Assembly: GCF_021134715.1 (NCBI RefSeq)
Contig: NC_060022.1
Location: 4,097,001-4,161,000 of the forward strand
Direction of reading: 5' to 3'
Length of the DNA stretch: 64,000 nucleotides
Origin: Daphnia pulex
Lineage: Eukaryota > Arthropoda > Branchiopoda > Diplostraca > Daphniidae
Below the pieces are notes generated by a model. The model saw only the letters and a program-made list of their open reading frames with translations. It had not been told where the DNA came from and ran no database searches. Made by a program: the position numbers and the translations under genes. Shown here in pieces: positions 13,942 through 27,076 of this stretch. Each line of letters opens with the position of its first letter. Within the stretch, counting starts at the first letter, position 1.

Positions 13942-15142
13942 ATGATGATGCGACCGTGTGGAAAACAGCACGCTTCACCCCCGCTGGCCAACCTGCCGGC
14001 AACTTTTGATTCTACACACACGGCGACTTCCTTCGTCACGATGCACAATCACCCCTGCTCAAAAAAGAAAAGACTTTTCCTTTTCTCAACAAATAAATCA
14101 ATAATAAAAGAATAACAGCACTGACTGTGGGAACCGCTGTAGACAGTACGGTGGTTAAGAAAAAGAGTCGAAGACGCACACTTTGAGACGCGTGTAATCA
14201 AACGAAATGAACCGATCTTTCGACATCGTTTTTTTGTTTTCTTTTATAGCCAACACTCTACACTGTTATAACGCGCAAGGTTGAATCATGATAATCATCC
14301 GTCACGGGGTCGTGAACTTTGCGATACCGTACGTAAAATTTTAGACTGCGCCAAAAAAAAAGTACACGGCCGCAAGCGGCGGCAAAACGGTGCGGTGGCT
14401 TACTTAAGCGTGAGAAAAATGGGATGAATAATAAGAGCCAGCGCTCGCACCTCTGGCAACAACAACCGAAATTGGTGCCGACTAGAATTTTTATATGCGC
14501 ATTTTTTCCCCCCAGAAGAAAAAATAACTTTTAAAAAGATACACAACAATTTACGGTCGATATAGTAGTGACTATAGAGGAGAGAGAGAGAGCCATTGAC
14601 GCGGCTTGTCGTGATCTTTGACGTCACCCCCACCAGCATCTTAAAATTCTGCGAGAATAGCATTTTATTTTCCGCTGTTTCGAACGAAAGGAAAACGGCA
14701 CCGCCAGAGACTCGGCGGCGGTCAACGTGAAAATATGCGAAAACAACAAAAAAAGTCTTTTTTGTGTTTGTTGTTAAAGGATATAATTTGACAGCCAAAG
14801 AACGAAAAGCGATTTATCTTCAATGGAGGTGAGATTGGAAAAGGCGACCGCGCGCGCTTTGCTGGTCAGTTTAAAATAAGAAAAAAAGAAGAGGAATGTA
14901 TGCTGCTTTGAATTTGGCGCGCATTTATGTAGCCGCTGCGGCGATAATTCAATGGCGTCGTCAAAGAGGGGAAAGAATCAGATGATGAATAGAACGACGA
15001 AAAAGTTTAAAAAAAATAAAAAAATAAATGATGTAGTAACCATCGACCCGAGCGGAATGGATGAATAAACATTTCCTTCTATTTATTTTCGAGCTGTTTG
15101 CCTTTTGACGACGAGAAAGTCGAATGCAAGATGAAGCGGTAT

Positions 15143-15166
15143 TCATTTATTTATTTATTTATTTAG
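15143..15166. repeat. (ATTT)n microsatellite
   Basis: Tetranucleotide run, about five units. Confidence 0.9.
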
Positions 15167-17776
15167 ATATAAAATACTATATGCTGGGGAATATTTTTTT
15201 TTTCTTTAAAGAAATTCTTAAATGTCAGTGTGTCATCGTAACTGTTTTGGTATGTACAATGTCGTCCGTGACACGGCATTTCGCATCTTTCGAGGGTTTT
15301 TTCTTATTCTTTTTTTTTTCGCAGACAATGGTGACGACTGTGTCAAAGTACTGTGCACATACACGTGCCGCACAACAATATCGTAGGGAGGAAAGAAAAA
15401 CTAGAAAAGAATCAACGAAAGAAACGGAAAATCGTGAGCGCTTATTCGCTTATTCGGCACCAACAGAAAAAGTCCTTGATCAGTTCATTTCACAATTTCG
15501 GAGACGAGTCCCCCGAAGAAAACCCACACAAAAAAAATGGAAATACTACACGAAACAAAATCAAATAAAGCGACAAACGCGCAGTGTGTCTATACAAATC
15601 TTTGCCGTCGGTCGTTCGCGTCTATTTTTAACCCGTGAGACTACAAAGTTATTATTTTCCGATCGTGACGGTTGGAGTGTCTGTCGATACTGGCACAAGG
15701 ATTGGGCGCAAACGAACCAACGACCGATTTTGCTTATCCGACGCCTTCTCTCATTAGTCGGTAAAAGGTCAAGTATTAACAACAACTGTTTAGTTTCACT
15801 TGAGATTCGCAGGGAATTTCCTTCTCATGGCAGCAATAGCGTCGGCAATATGTTAAACTATTCTTTTACGAATTCTCGACTTCCGCGCGCTAAGTGACAA
15901 GTTGCCTGATTATCCAAATGCAAAAGTTCTGCTTCCCAATGACCCCGCAGGTGCGTTTCGGTAGCGTCACGCTTCGACGGTTGAGATCAATCGCATACAA
16001 GCAGGGCCTTATCAAGGCAAACAAGCGCCATGATACGCGTTTGGCAATGACATGGCAAGAAAAAGAAAATTTATGGCCAACAAAATGTGGAAAGTCTTTT
16101 AGAGGCCCAGCGTTTCATCAACTGCCGGCGTGCGGTTCGCTTGTTTTTTTCCCCATTTTATTTTATATTTTTTAACGAAGGAGAGCTGCTTTTCTTTTCA
16201 AAACTTGACTTGGCTGCCGTTGGATGGCTTCTTTCTTACGTCTCCGGCACGGAATTATCAAGTCAACCGTCGGCCATCAACTTGTATTTCAAATCTACGC
16301 GCCAATAAATTCTCGGGAATCTTCAAACAGTCTGCGATTCATTTAATTCTTCCTTCGATTATTAATTGTGGAATATATTACTGCCTATATATTCCCAGCA
16401 TTTGATGGCTGTTTATTTCAAGGAGGGAAAGTGTGTGTCTCTCTCTCCAAAGGTGTGAATCATCAAGTCAAACGAAGAAAGGCCAATAAATGCGAATGAA
16501 TGAAAGAAAGAAATCAAACAAAACAAAAAAGATGATGAGCAAAAGAGGAAGAACTTTCTTCTTCTTCTATTTTCTCTTTTGTTTTGTTATTTTTTCTTGA
16601 ATATTTCATACGTTTAGAGAGAGAGAGAGATGCTTCATTCGTAGCCTGCGGTTTAGCGTGAGCCACACGACACACGACGCTCGGTCACTTGCGTTTTTTT
16701 TTCACAGCATCGCACGCGCGAACTAGGCGACGACTGAGGGACGAGAGAGAGCAGGCAGCCCCCCTCTCCCATATTTGTTTCTTTTTTAGAAAAATAAAAA
16801 AATCGTTAACGAGAAGGAAGGAAGAAAAATGACGAAAAACGTTGGGAGTGAAATTTGAAAAGAGAGAAACGTGATACACCCGGCAGAACAATAGCGCACG
16901 ACCCCCGTGTTAGTGAAGCAGCAGCAGCATTTAGACGCTACAGCACATACAGTACACACACACTGTGTATTACTACTTGGTGTGTACATATAGTGTGTGT
17001 GGAATACTGCACATATTCAGACACTTCTTTTCTTCCTTTGGTCTTCTCTCTCATTTTTCTCATTTCATTTCGCTTTTCTTGGCAGCTGATGATATTTCAT
17101 CAGCGACTCCTATTCTTATGCAATCATTTAGCTGCCGGGCGGATTTCACCGAATGTCAAATACGCCAACATTCAAAACAAAAAAGGGGGTACCCTGTCTA
17201 GATAGCATTTCGAGTCGTGTATGCATTATACATTGCGCACCTCGGCAAGCACGCAAGACGATCCTCATCTACTACACACAAACGGCTAGTAGTAGTGTGC
17301 TGAGCCAATTGTCAATTACTTTCTCTTTCATGCCGTTACTTCCCCTCTCCTTTTTTTTCCTTTTTTTCGTTTTTCAATTTCGTTTTACGACGACACGGAC
17401 AGCCGACACTCCACGGTTGGAGCCGATGGGTAGGAGGCTAATATGGCCGAAACGGGATGTTGCCTGCGCAAAGCCCAACGAGTCGTTATTGCCGCATCGC
17501 ACTGGCACGCCGAGCAATGACGAATTGAAGATGGTCGTTTGGCCGTCATTTTGCCCGTGATGGACGGCCCGACGATTGCGCAGGAAACGCGGGCCGTGGT
17601 GGTGGTGGAACTAACGGGCTGGCCGAGAGAGAGAGAGAGGATGTTATAGTAGGTAACATGAATAAAGAATGCTGATATCTTTTGCAATTGACACGAGAGA
17701 AACTTTGATGACGACATCTAAAAATATCCACTCGAATTTGTGTTGTTGCGTAACGTTAACTTTTCTCTCCCTCCCT

Positions 17777-17791
17777 CCCCCCCCCCCCCCC
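17777..17791. repeat. C15 homopolymer
   Basis: Run of 15 C at the end of a pyrimidine tract (17762-17791). Confidence 0.9.
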
Positions 17792-20700
17792 GCCGTTTAG
17801 TTTAGTTTTTGCGCACGCAGCAATTGAACGAAACTTGACCAACTGGCAAAATGATGTCGGTGTGGCTACTTAAATTATATTTGGCAACCGTTAACTGAGT
17901 TATATGGAGCTATATATTTAAGTATTATCGTACATAGCAGTAGTCCTCCATAAGTGCGCAGCAATGAGGACTTTCGTCTGCAATTAGACTTTATTTCTTT
18001 GGTTTTGTTTGTTTTGTTTCGTTATCTTTTTTAAAAAAGAAGTTTGCCCAATCATTTTGGCGCACTCTTTTTTTGGAGGTTTAATAGTTAAGTTTCGAAG
18101 AAGATAAAAATAAAAACGGAAAATGAAATGGCTGGATGAAAGTCTCAAAGTTCCGCATGCTGATACCAGTCCAGTAGTTTTACCTTGTAAAAATCCGCCC
18201 TTAAAAAGATCTACGAAAATTCCAAAGCAAGTGACCGAAAAAGAAGAAACAGATGAAATTGCAAGGACCAAAACAACAGATGGACTTTTTCCGCTTCGTT
18301 AAATTTCTTGTGTTTTTTTGTTGTTTTGTTTTGTTTTTTTTCTATAATAATACCGTGAGTGGCTGTTGTTGTTGTTGTTGTCGCAGACGGTAAATGAGGA
18401 GAGAATGAAGAAGAAGAAGAACATCATGTCATTATTGAGTGTGTAAAAACGGCAGGGAATGAAGTGGATAAGTGAGGCCAACAACGGCATAAAAAAAAAG
18501 TTAAAGAAGAAGAAAAGTTTTTCAAGGTTCCCGCGCGCGCATTGCAGTTGCGGCTGGGCGTCGAGATGAGCATCAACTCCGACGATGCACCTCTACCCTC
18601 CGGACGACTTTCACTTTTTTTTCAGTTGAAAGAAAAAGAAGAGGATCCCTCCCAACAACAACTCTCGCCTTCTTCTTCTTCCTTCCCAAGAGCGCGGCCG
18701 TTCATGGCCGAGAGTCTGCCGTGTGTGAGAGAGACGCGCTAATATGCCCGGCAGGCAGGCCAGCACCGTATAAGAGTACTAGAGACCACAGCGTCGTCTT
18801 TGACCCTCGAGGCCATTTGGCAACCGGTCCTCCATTGGCCGTGAGGCTTCATAATAATACCACCAACAACGGAGATGGTGCTTCTATGCACAGCAATGAA
18901 AAAAAAAAAGTCTTCGGCATCAATTGATCTTTCTCTTTTTTCTTCTTTTGGTTTCGTTGAATTGTGGCAGCGCCAGGTGATCGTTAACGAATCGGTCGAA
19001 CATTTTCCAGGGATTTCGAGCTAAAAGGATCGTGGGGGAGAACAAGACGTCTTCATAATATCCACGTAATAATTATATGATCATTTCAAATGTAAAGAGC
19101 AATCGAAAAGAAAAGACGAATGGGGGCCCGCTTCTTCTGCTTTTTAGGTTCCCAAAAAAAGCCAACGGATGAGTTAACCGATGCAAGTGAAGGCCAAGCG
19201 AAATCGGGATATAAAATAAAAACGGTGGCCATCACTTCATCCGCATTTTACGATCGTTTCTCGTTTCGGATTTTCACCCAACGCAAATAATAAATAAATA
19301 AATGAGAGGGGAGCCCTGAAACAAACGCTGAAAATCTAGCCTGTGTGTCGGGACGCGCTCGTCAATCGTCTGGAATTTTCCTATTTTTAAAAAGAAAGAA
19401 AAGAATGAAAGAAAGAAAGAAAAAAATAGAAAATTTCTAGGTCGGCACTCAACACATATCACGCAAGGACGCTCCCGTCCATATTCGTGACTTGTTGGGT
19501 TCTCTATCCTGTTTTCTCTCTCCCACTCCGGCAGCCGTAAGAACATCATCATCCGCCAAAAAAGTGGGGGGAAAACAAGAAAAGAAAGAAAAATGAACAA
19601 TTCTTCTATGGCTCTTTGCTTTGTGTGTGTGTGTTCACCTAACAAGTTGATTTCCCTTCTCAAAGCGACAGGTGTCGCTTGGGAAAAATTCGTACATCAT
19701 TTATGCCATTTGGGCTTTCAAACCACGACGCCAGCCATTTTGTTTTCTATAGAGTTGTGCTACCGGTGAACGCGGGTTGCTGCCATTTTTCTTTCTTTTT
19801 TCGATTGCGTATAATCGGATGAGCGACGCCTAGAGTCGGCCGTGCGTGCCTATAAGCTCATGCAACTGGCCTCCTCTGTTCGACTCTCTCACGGAATATG
19901 AGCAGAAAAATATCGACCAGAAGTCAAGCGCGGAGAAGCGATGACGAAACGGGACGTCAACTCACGTCATTTTCACGAAAGCGCTGACGGCCAAAAGTGT
20001 TGATTCAAATTCCCTTTTATTTCCCCAAAAGTGGCTGCCAATGTCGGAATTTCAAGTCCAAAATTTGTCAAAACCGAGCGCGCGGCTATGGCGTTGCTTG
20101 TGTGTAGAGGCGCGTGGAGTTGAACGCGGTACGCCAATTCTTTTGGCTCATCACGGCGCGCCGCTTTCGGGACCAAGGCCGGCCACGACCGACACCGCAC
20201 CTGTTTTCCAAGCCATACATAACGTAACGAACCGCGTATTTTCAAAAGAAATGTACATATATATGCATATACACCTCCTCCCCCCCTTTTTTTGTACTGT
20301 GCCGAGACAAAATGCTGGAAAGTTTGTAAGAAGGAAAATGAAATGAAGATTGCCAATGAGAGAGGGGGAGGCAACACATAAATTTGGAAAAGGAAAAAAA
20401 AAGAACGCGCGGCAAATTATGAGTTATATCATATATACGCGTGGGAGTGGCGGTGTGCGTTGCAGCGGCACGGGTGACGATAAAGATGAAAATATTTTCG
20501 CTCCCGAAATGGGACAATGTTGCAAGTTCAGAATTTAAAAAACGAAATTCATCCGAAAATTTAAAAATGAGATTAAAAAGGATTTGGCATGCCACCGGAA
20601 TGGCCGGATCGCCCACATAAAAAGCAGGAAAAAAATGAATTTCTCTCTCTAAAAATAAAATAAAATGGAAATAAAACCAACCAAAATAAAAGTTGGAAAC

Positions 20701-21426
20701 AAATTTCCAGTTATTTCGTCACGACAGCGGCGGAGTTGATGAAGCTCGGGACACACGCGACACATAAACCAAGAGAAGCCCCCCAAAAAAAGGAAAAAGA
20801 GAAACAAAACAGCGTGGGTGTCGTGATTTATGACCCCATTGTATAAGAGCTGCTCGTTCAGTACGCTTGTCGCTTCTCTGAGGGTCACAACCAGAACGGA
20901 ATCGGTTAAAAAAAAAAAAAGTAAAAGAAAAGACTCTTGTATAGAAACGAAAAAAGTGCGTATAGTTTGATGTTATAGACAGGAGAGTCTCTGCTTGTAA
21001 TCGGGAATATTATAGTACCGGTACTACCTACTACGGATGTATTTAAATATAAAAATAAACATAAAGGGGAAATAACTCTAACGAGTATTAAAACTTTGAG
21101 GAGCCATTATGCATTGTCCCATCGGGATAATGGGAAAAGACTTCAAGGAAGATAAGAAGAAAAAAGGAATTTCCCAATGTTTCGAAAGTCGCCGTAATCT
21201 GGTTTCCCGGTGCATATATACGCAACAGCTCGGGGAATATACTTTGACATTTTCGGATGCACCTTCCCATCGGTGGATAGATATATGTTGGGTTTATTCC
21301 CGTCTTTGGTCAGTTTCAAAAATATATCCGTCCTGATGCTGTGCGTATATAAACGTATTAAACGGCTATAAACTACATCAGAGCCTCTCCTTTTCGTCTA
21401 TACATTTCCATGGCAAGGTCACTTAC

Positions 21427-21577
21427 CAAATGGTATGCGAGCTTCTTCTTCTTCTCGTTTGTGTACCTCCAGTTATGGAGAGAAGGGAGAGATGATGTCT
21501 TTTACCTTGCCAAGAGGTGCAAATGCCACCGCAACCGGCCGTGAGTCTACGTGTCGGAGATGTTCGGCCAGTCGGCC
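21427..21577 (-). CDS. candidate minus-strand exon with two possible donors
   Basis: Acceptor CACGCAG|GG at 21577, then a frame open to donor TTTG|GTAAGT at 21427. A second good donor (GGCAAG|GTAAAA) is at 21506. Entering in phase 1, as the exon at 23821 requires, the frame reads PTGRTSPTRRLTAGCGG and stays open to either donor. A phase-0 reading is also open up to 21506, so the frame is not settled. Repeat copy 2 would lie in the intron between this exon and 23.8 kb. Confidence 0.3.
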
Positions 21578-22065
21578 CTGCGTGTCCGGTTTGGGGGGAA
21601 ACCACACAAGTAAGATCAGCTCTCTTCTTGTTTTTGAGGAGGCGATTTTCGTGCTGTTGTGTTATTGTAAAGAATAACAACATTGGAGCCATCACGGGTA
21701 AGTATAGGCAAGGTCAACAAGGAGGTCTTTCAATGCGCTCATAGAGGCAGATGAGCTGCACTAACCAAAGGATTTCGCTTTTCTTATTCTCTGCCATGGC
21801 AATCAGCAAGGTTACTCGTCCGTTTTGAATAAGAAAAATAAGCGGCAAGCAAGCCCATAAGTTTCTGCTAGACACATTCCACCTCGGTGAGCCACGACTA
21901 CGACGATATAAGGAATGTAATAGTCGGAGAATTGCCTTTTCCTTTTCATAAGATAACAACCCGAAACAATAAATGTACACTCGCAAGTCGCAAGAAAGAA
22001 TGAATACAAAAAAAAAAGAGAGAGAAGGCTTCTTCATTTTCGTGGCTGGAAAGATCAAAGAGGAG

Positions 22066-23605
22066 GTGTCGGTGTGGCGGCAGGTCCCTCTTGATCATAA
22101 AAATTTCGAGTTGCACTTTTGCTTGAAATATTCAAATTTAAAAATATTTTTTCCATTCGATTGTTTACCCACAGACAAAGTTGTGAGGTACAAAAAACAA
22201 AACGGGCCTGATCTGCAGTGGTTCGATGAGTTATTTCATGAACCCTAACTGAGTCAACAAAAACGGCAAGAGAAAACCATTCCAGATAATCGACTAGCTC
22301 AGGAATAACGTACTCTGTACCATCATGTAACGACTTAAAAACAACGCCAACAAAAAGTCAAAAAGAAAGAATAGAGATCAATTTTGTCCTACCTTTGAGC
22401 CTAGGAAATACGGCCAGGCTTCCACAAGTGCTCCTTCCATCCACAGAGGTTGAATCCACCAGGCGAGATTGGAGAAAGGGCATCCCGCGTCCTCGTGAAT
22501 ACACCCACACTCACATGGGCGTACACAAGGACATAGGGAATTTAAAGAAAGGGCAAGAAGAGATCCGTAACACGGTCGGCATCAGTAGTTTCTCTAATCA
22601 AACAGCATGCAGGGTTATCTAAATGAAAAATGAAAAATGGGTTACGAAAAGTATTGACAAAGACAACAAGCAAGGAAAAGTTTTAAATGAGATAGTGGTT
22701 CAATCCAGGGTCAACCATAATTATTAATAAACAAGGGAATCTATAAGATTTCCATGTAATGCAGATGTGCAGTAATGCAAGTCATGCATCATTCAAATAT
22801 CTAGTAGACCACAGGTTTCAATAATTGTAACGAGAATCAGTATCCTAGAGATGATACTGAGATTGCTGCTGATCGAGCTGCTGATGACAAGTTGATCCCA
22901 GCACAAGAACAATTTGCTTATATTTTTATTACGATGGCTGGCTCTGGCCTCAAAACTGCACAAAGGAAAAAGTTACACAGTGCAAACAAACTGCCACATG
23001 CTTCGACAGGGGGCTCACATGATGAATGCAAGGCAGAAACTAACATTTCACAAATATAAAACAGGCTTTAACAATTCCATTTAAGCTCCCATAATCTTTC
23101 CATTTGTATTTTTAGTCTTAATATTTACCCGCCAAACAGCATGGAGTGGAGAGCATGGAGACTTGGAGAGCCACGACAGGCACGACACCCACCAGCAGAG
23201 TTCACACGACGATCACATGTTTGTAATTTTATTTGTTGTGCCAACAGTGCTATTTTTCTTGCAGCCACGTACGTTTTCAGTTAGGTAATCTTCCCGCTTT
23301 TGTCCCAATCTTTAACGTGGTCTTTACGAGTCTCTTTTTCAAACTTGACAAAACGAAGCAGACGACACCATTTGTCTCAATTTTAAGATATCGATAGTAA
23401 TTAGAAATCGACCACCCCCTTCCCCCTAAATCCAAACCGCTCATTAACGATCAAAGCGGTTTTCCCACCCACGCTGGACATCCGGTGAACGGATTAATTT
23501 GTATCTCATCAACTTACACTGAGCCCCTCTACCCACAGTTAAGATCAAAGTTAAAAATCGTTAAAAATTTACAGGAAACCCACAGAAAATTACTTTTGAA
23601 GACCC
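22066..23605 (-). repeat. dispersed repeat family, copy 2
   Basis: Same order of conserved words as copy 1, with TATCGATA at 23389-23396 and the palindrome AAACCGCT...AGCGGTTT at 23434-23462. It extends about 70 bp further at the high end than copy 1 (AAACCGCCACAATAAG shared with copy 3). Minus-strand splice-like sites (GGCGG|GTAAAT, TGCAG|TTTTGAGG, CATTTAG|ATAACC, AAAG|GTAGGA) match the other copies. It may lie inside an intron of the minus-strand gene candidate around it. Confidence 0.8.
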
Positions 23606-23734
23606 AAACCGCCACAATAAGTCCCAACTATGGAAGGTTATAGGATTCAAATACCAAGGGGGCTGGCCAGACATATGGTTCCAGTCCCTCTCTCTCTTTA
23701 CTGTCTCGATGCGGAAGTCGGATGAGATGACGTC

Positions 23735-23992
23735 TCAAGATATGCCGGTAACGACCCGATGGCCTCGCTGGGCTTCTATATTCATGCGCGCATACCTTGG
23801 CATGTAACAATGTTGTATACCTACATGTATATAGCTCTCCGCGTCTGTCGTATAGTTCGTGATGAGATCATCTTGGGTTTGTTGTGGACGGGCACCGCCT
23901 TTTGATATTCCATCGACGCCCGTGACGGTGCTGTAGTACACTGGGTCTCTGCGGCAAAAGTCGCTGACCGGAGGACCTTCAGAAGAAACCGG
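23735..23992 (-). CDS. candidate minus-strand exon, unidentified protein
   Basis: After an acceptor at 23994/23993 (GATGTCAG|CCG) the minus strand is open, with a coding-like translation including PPVSDFCRRDPVYYSTV, GGARPQQTQDDLITNYTT and DAESYIHV. A donor TAG|GTATAC ends the exon at 23821 in phase 1. Alternatively it reads on to a TGA at 23737-23735. The phase-1 ending fits the frame of the exon at 21577. Linkage to the 25 kb exons is possible but the joining donor was not found. No homology recognised. Confidence 0.38.
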   Translation of the reverse strand, partial: PVSSEGPPVSDFCRRDPVYYSTVTGVDGISKGGARPQQTQDDLITNYTTDAESYIHVGIQHCYMPRYARMNIEAQRGHRVVTGIS

Positions 23993-24933
23993 CTGACATC
24001 AGGCAATCTTAATGGATGGCGGGTAGTTTGAAAAAAATAAAAGGACAACCGGGGAACAACAGGCATGGCGACAAAATCTTTGTCGACAATAAGAGAAACT
24101 AAAAAACAATGGCCTTTTATTTTTATTTTTTGTTTTCCTGGGCAGACACAAAGTCGTTTTGATTACACAGCCGACAAGAAAAAGTGAAACAAACAAAGAT
24201 GAAGACACACGCGCCGAAGGTGTATCGTGAGTGGGACTTGCTTTTCGAAAGATGAACAACAGAGGACAAAGAAAATGAAAATGAAAATGAAAAAAATATA
24301 GGCATAAGTTTGAAAAAAACTGACAAAAGAATTGAGAAGATGAAAAAGAACTGGGTCGATCCCTAAAGGAACTCCTGCAACAACAACGGGGGCTTACATA
24401 AATATCGACCTTTAAAAAATAAATAAAAAAAAATCGTTACGACGAGAAGAAAGGACGTATAGGTATAATGTAGAGTCGAACGCGAAGAAAAAGTTGTAAT
24501 TTAAAAAATATTATGAGGAGGCCGCGGGGTGGTGATGAGCAGATGACCTACAACTGCAGGGGGAGGGGGGGGGATTGGGATAATGGAATAAACGTGACTC
24601 TCGCTCGTATACCCTCTCCATCCAGACTTATTATTGTGCAATCTGCGGCCGGATTACAGGGCAGATTGTCACATTTTCAGAATGGAAAAAAAAAAAAGAA
24701 ACATAACAAAATGCCGCCCGACCGCGTGCTGGTCATCGTTACGACGCAACCGACTCTCTCACACGCGTCGTTATTGTCAATTTGTCATCTGTGACATATC
24801 AATCTTCAAGGTTGTCTTTTCTCAGCGTAAACCGAGTGAGAGTACATATATATTTTTGGAAATCGATCGTATATCTGTAACAGCAAACGCAATTCGGGTT
24901 TCTTCTTTAAAAATTACAACAAAATTCGTCCAG

Positions 24934-25558
24934 TCATGGTCGAGTCATCCGGTATCGATTCCGCTTATGGTAGCACTTGAGTTTCTTATACGAATTCCTG
25001 GCCTCAATTGCGGGGGGGAGATCCTTTTGATGATGAAGGAATGTCGTGCGTGTCAATTCAATTTCTGCACCAGTGACGTGACCACGGTCGCCTTTATGAA
25101 CCTGAAAAAAAAAATGAAAAATGATTAAGAGATTACATGCGGTAATTTAGACTGTCCTCTACACACCTTGCACCGGTTGACTCGAAAAATTGTCATCCGA
25201 ATCAAAATAGCACAAATGTGTCAATTCCTCCAATTTGGGCTGACCTACCGCGGCGGCGGATGTACTAGAAAAAGAGAGAGAAGCGACATCCATTGAAGGT
25301 GCTACGACAATAGCCCCAATTTGTTTATTTGATCACTCGGTCGCGTCGTTTGTACCTATTGTCAAAGCCCGCGCTTTCGAAAAATTCGGGTGACAAGAAA
25401 AAAAGAAAAAAATCTCACCTTGGCAGCAGCGGCAAAGAGGATTGAATAGGCAATAGCGTGAGTGACTCGGGTCGTGATTCTCTTCGTCTGAAGGCGTCGG
25501 GTACATCTTTTTTCCTCGAAAATATTTTATTATATAGTCTGGTCGAGAGTTTCGCCAG
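24934..25558 (-). CDS. candidate minus-strand exons of an unidentified gene (3 exons)
   Basis: Three exons link in one open frame on the minus strand: 25558-25419, 25264-25174 (or 25167) and 25101 (or 25091)-24934. The splice sites are good: donor CCAAG|GTGAGA, acceptor CTCTTTTTCTAG after a pyrimidine tract, and acceptor TTTTTTTTTTCAG after a ~65-70 bp intron. The two alternative donors and two alternative acceptors pair to keep the same frame. The translation includes LTLLPIQSSLPLLPSTSAAA, KLEELTHLCYFDSDDNF and GHVTGAEIELTRTTFLHH, ending at a TGA. No start codon was found; the first exon's acceptor (CCATAG) is inferred. I recognise no family. The case rests on splice sites and frame only. 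Confidence 0.42.
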
Positions 25559-26944
25559 CTATGGGTCTGTCTGTCTTTTCAATAAAAAGAAGAAGAAAAA
25601 AGAAATTGGAGACAAACGCGGTGCGCTAGACGTAACGGCACATTCAGGGGGGTCACGAAGAACGACACAGATCGATACAAAGCGACGCAAGTCCCCCCGA
25701 AGTGGAAGAAGAATCTCGTGTCGATTTATTTATACAGGACATGCAGTCGGAGGAACAATAATAACGCCCGACGGGGGTGTTGAACGAAAAGGATGGCCTT
25801 GTCATCTCTCTTTCTCTTGTGTGTGTGTTGTGCATCGTCTATAGTTTCTTCTTCTTCTTCTTCGCATAAATTATATCGGCTGGTACTGTTATTGTTCTTC
25901 CTCTCGGTTGAACCGGCTAGAAGGAAAGGTCGGGCCGGCCGGGCCGGCAACAGCAGAAAACGTTACATAGAATATAAGCATATTATATACCAACATCGCC
26001 CGCCGAGAATGGAAAGTTGAATTCTCTCCCCGGCCCGAACTTTCTTTCGTTTCCCCTTGACAGCAGCTCAGACAAAAGAGATATAGTCCTATTCATTTCG
26101 CCAGAATTTTGATTTTCGCTAAAGCGATTGCGTAAAATGGCGATGAATTTCTTTTCAACGAAAAAAAAAACGGTTTTCGCTTGTTCGACAATTTTAAATG
26201 TTGCCCCCCCCCCTCTTGCTGGATGACACGAATGGAAAGAGTCCAGTTGACGTAGGACGAATAAATGTCTCAAACTAAAATTGGCATGATGCATAAGAGC
26301 TCGAATAATCTTCAGAATTATCAAAATTATCATGGAATTGAACGTAATTATTACTCAAAAAAAACAAGAGCGCGTAGGAGTGTAATATGGCATCTAGACT
26401 AAACCAACATCTGCTCTATGGCTCTCCTCCTTTCTTAGTCTTATTTGTTTCTTTCTCGGTCGTCGTGTCTGTCTATCTCATTGCATATTTACCTTGGCGA
26501 GCTGGCGCTATATCCTCTCGACAACACACACACACACGGTCCCTGTCACTTTGCATTCACGTCATCCCCACTCAAAAGTCTAGGAGGGCTAACGCGCAGG
26601 AGCAGCACCAGACAGCAAACGGCAAAAGGGAAAACTCAAATCTATATAGTCTGACTTTTTTTTTTTTTTTGGTCGTGTTCAAATACTGTTTATGAGCCTT
26701 ATCACTTGTGTGAATCTCCTACCGGCTTAAATGTGTGTACCTTTTTCTTTTCGCTCCCGTGTCTTATCTCTCTGTTTTCTCGCAAAAGATAAGCGTCTAA
26801 ATAAATCACGGATATCTTCAGCAGCTGGAAAAATAAAAAAAAGCTCCCGGGGACTGTAGACGGAATGAAATGAATTGCACACGTGTGGGTTGCACGGGGC
26901 CGGCGACATGGACAAGATATTTTCTCTTTTTTCTTTTTTTTCGA
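25559..26944. other. region upstream of the 25 kb minus-strand exons
   Basis: A minus-strand TATAAATA lies at 25734-25727, but no good donor follows it before 25558. A minus-strand donor CGCCAAG|GTAAAT ends near 26494, with stops in one frame and a dinucleotide run in the others. No gene called. Confidence 0.3.
26523..26536. repeat. (AC)7 microsatellite
   Basis: Dinucleotide run in otherwise unremarkable sequence. Confidence 0.85.
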
Positions 26945-27076
26945 CTATACAAATGATGATTTAGTGGGAGCCATGAGCGCGTCCAACGGATCGTTAGCGG
27001 ATAAACGAGCAAACTGGAAATCGACTTGGGACGAGTCCGTCGTGAACAGGTGGGCCACATCAGCCCAGTCTCGGCG
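26945..27076 (-). CDS. candidate C-terminal exon on the minus strand
   Basis: Acceptor TTTCTTCCTATAG|CGC is followed by 43 open codons and a TAG. The translation starts RRDWADVAHLFTTDSSQVDF and ends APTKSSFV. The last residues fit a class I PDZ-binding end (S-x-V), which is inference. The opposite strand is also open here (the frame around 26973 on the plus strand), a usual shadow of GC-rich coding sequence. No upstream partner exon was fixed. Confidence 0.3.
   Translation of the reverse strand, partial: RRDWADVAHLFTTDSSQVDFQFARLSANDPLDALMAPTKSSFV

Larger units (their letters stand above)
9887..21426. other. long low-complexity region, nothing firm
   Basis: Homopolymers (G13, C15), microsatellites and a perfect hairpin. 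The longest open frame is 15124-15897 (257 codons, plus strand), starting in a (ATTT)n run; it has no recognised domain and a hydrophobic/basic low-complexity composition. Nothing else looked coding. Confidence 0.4.
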
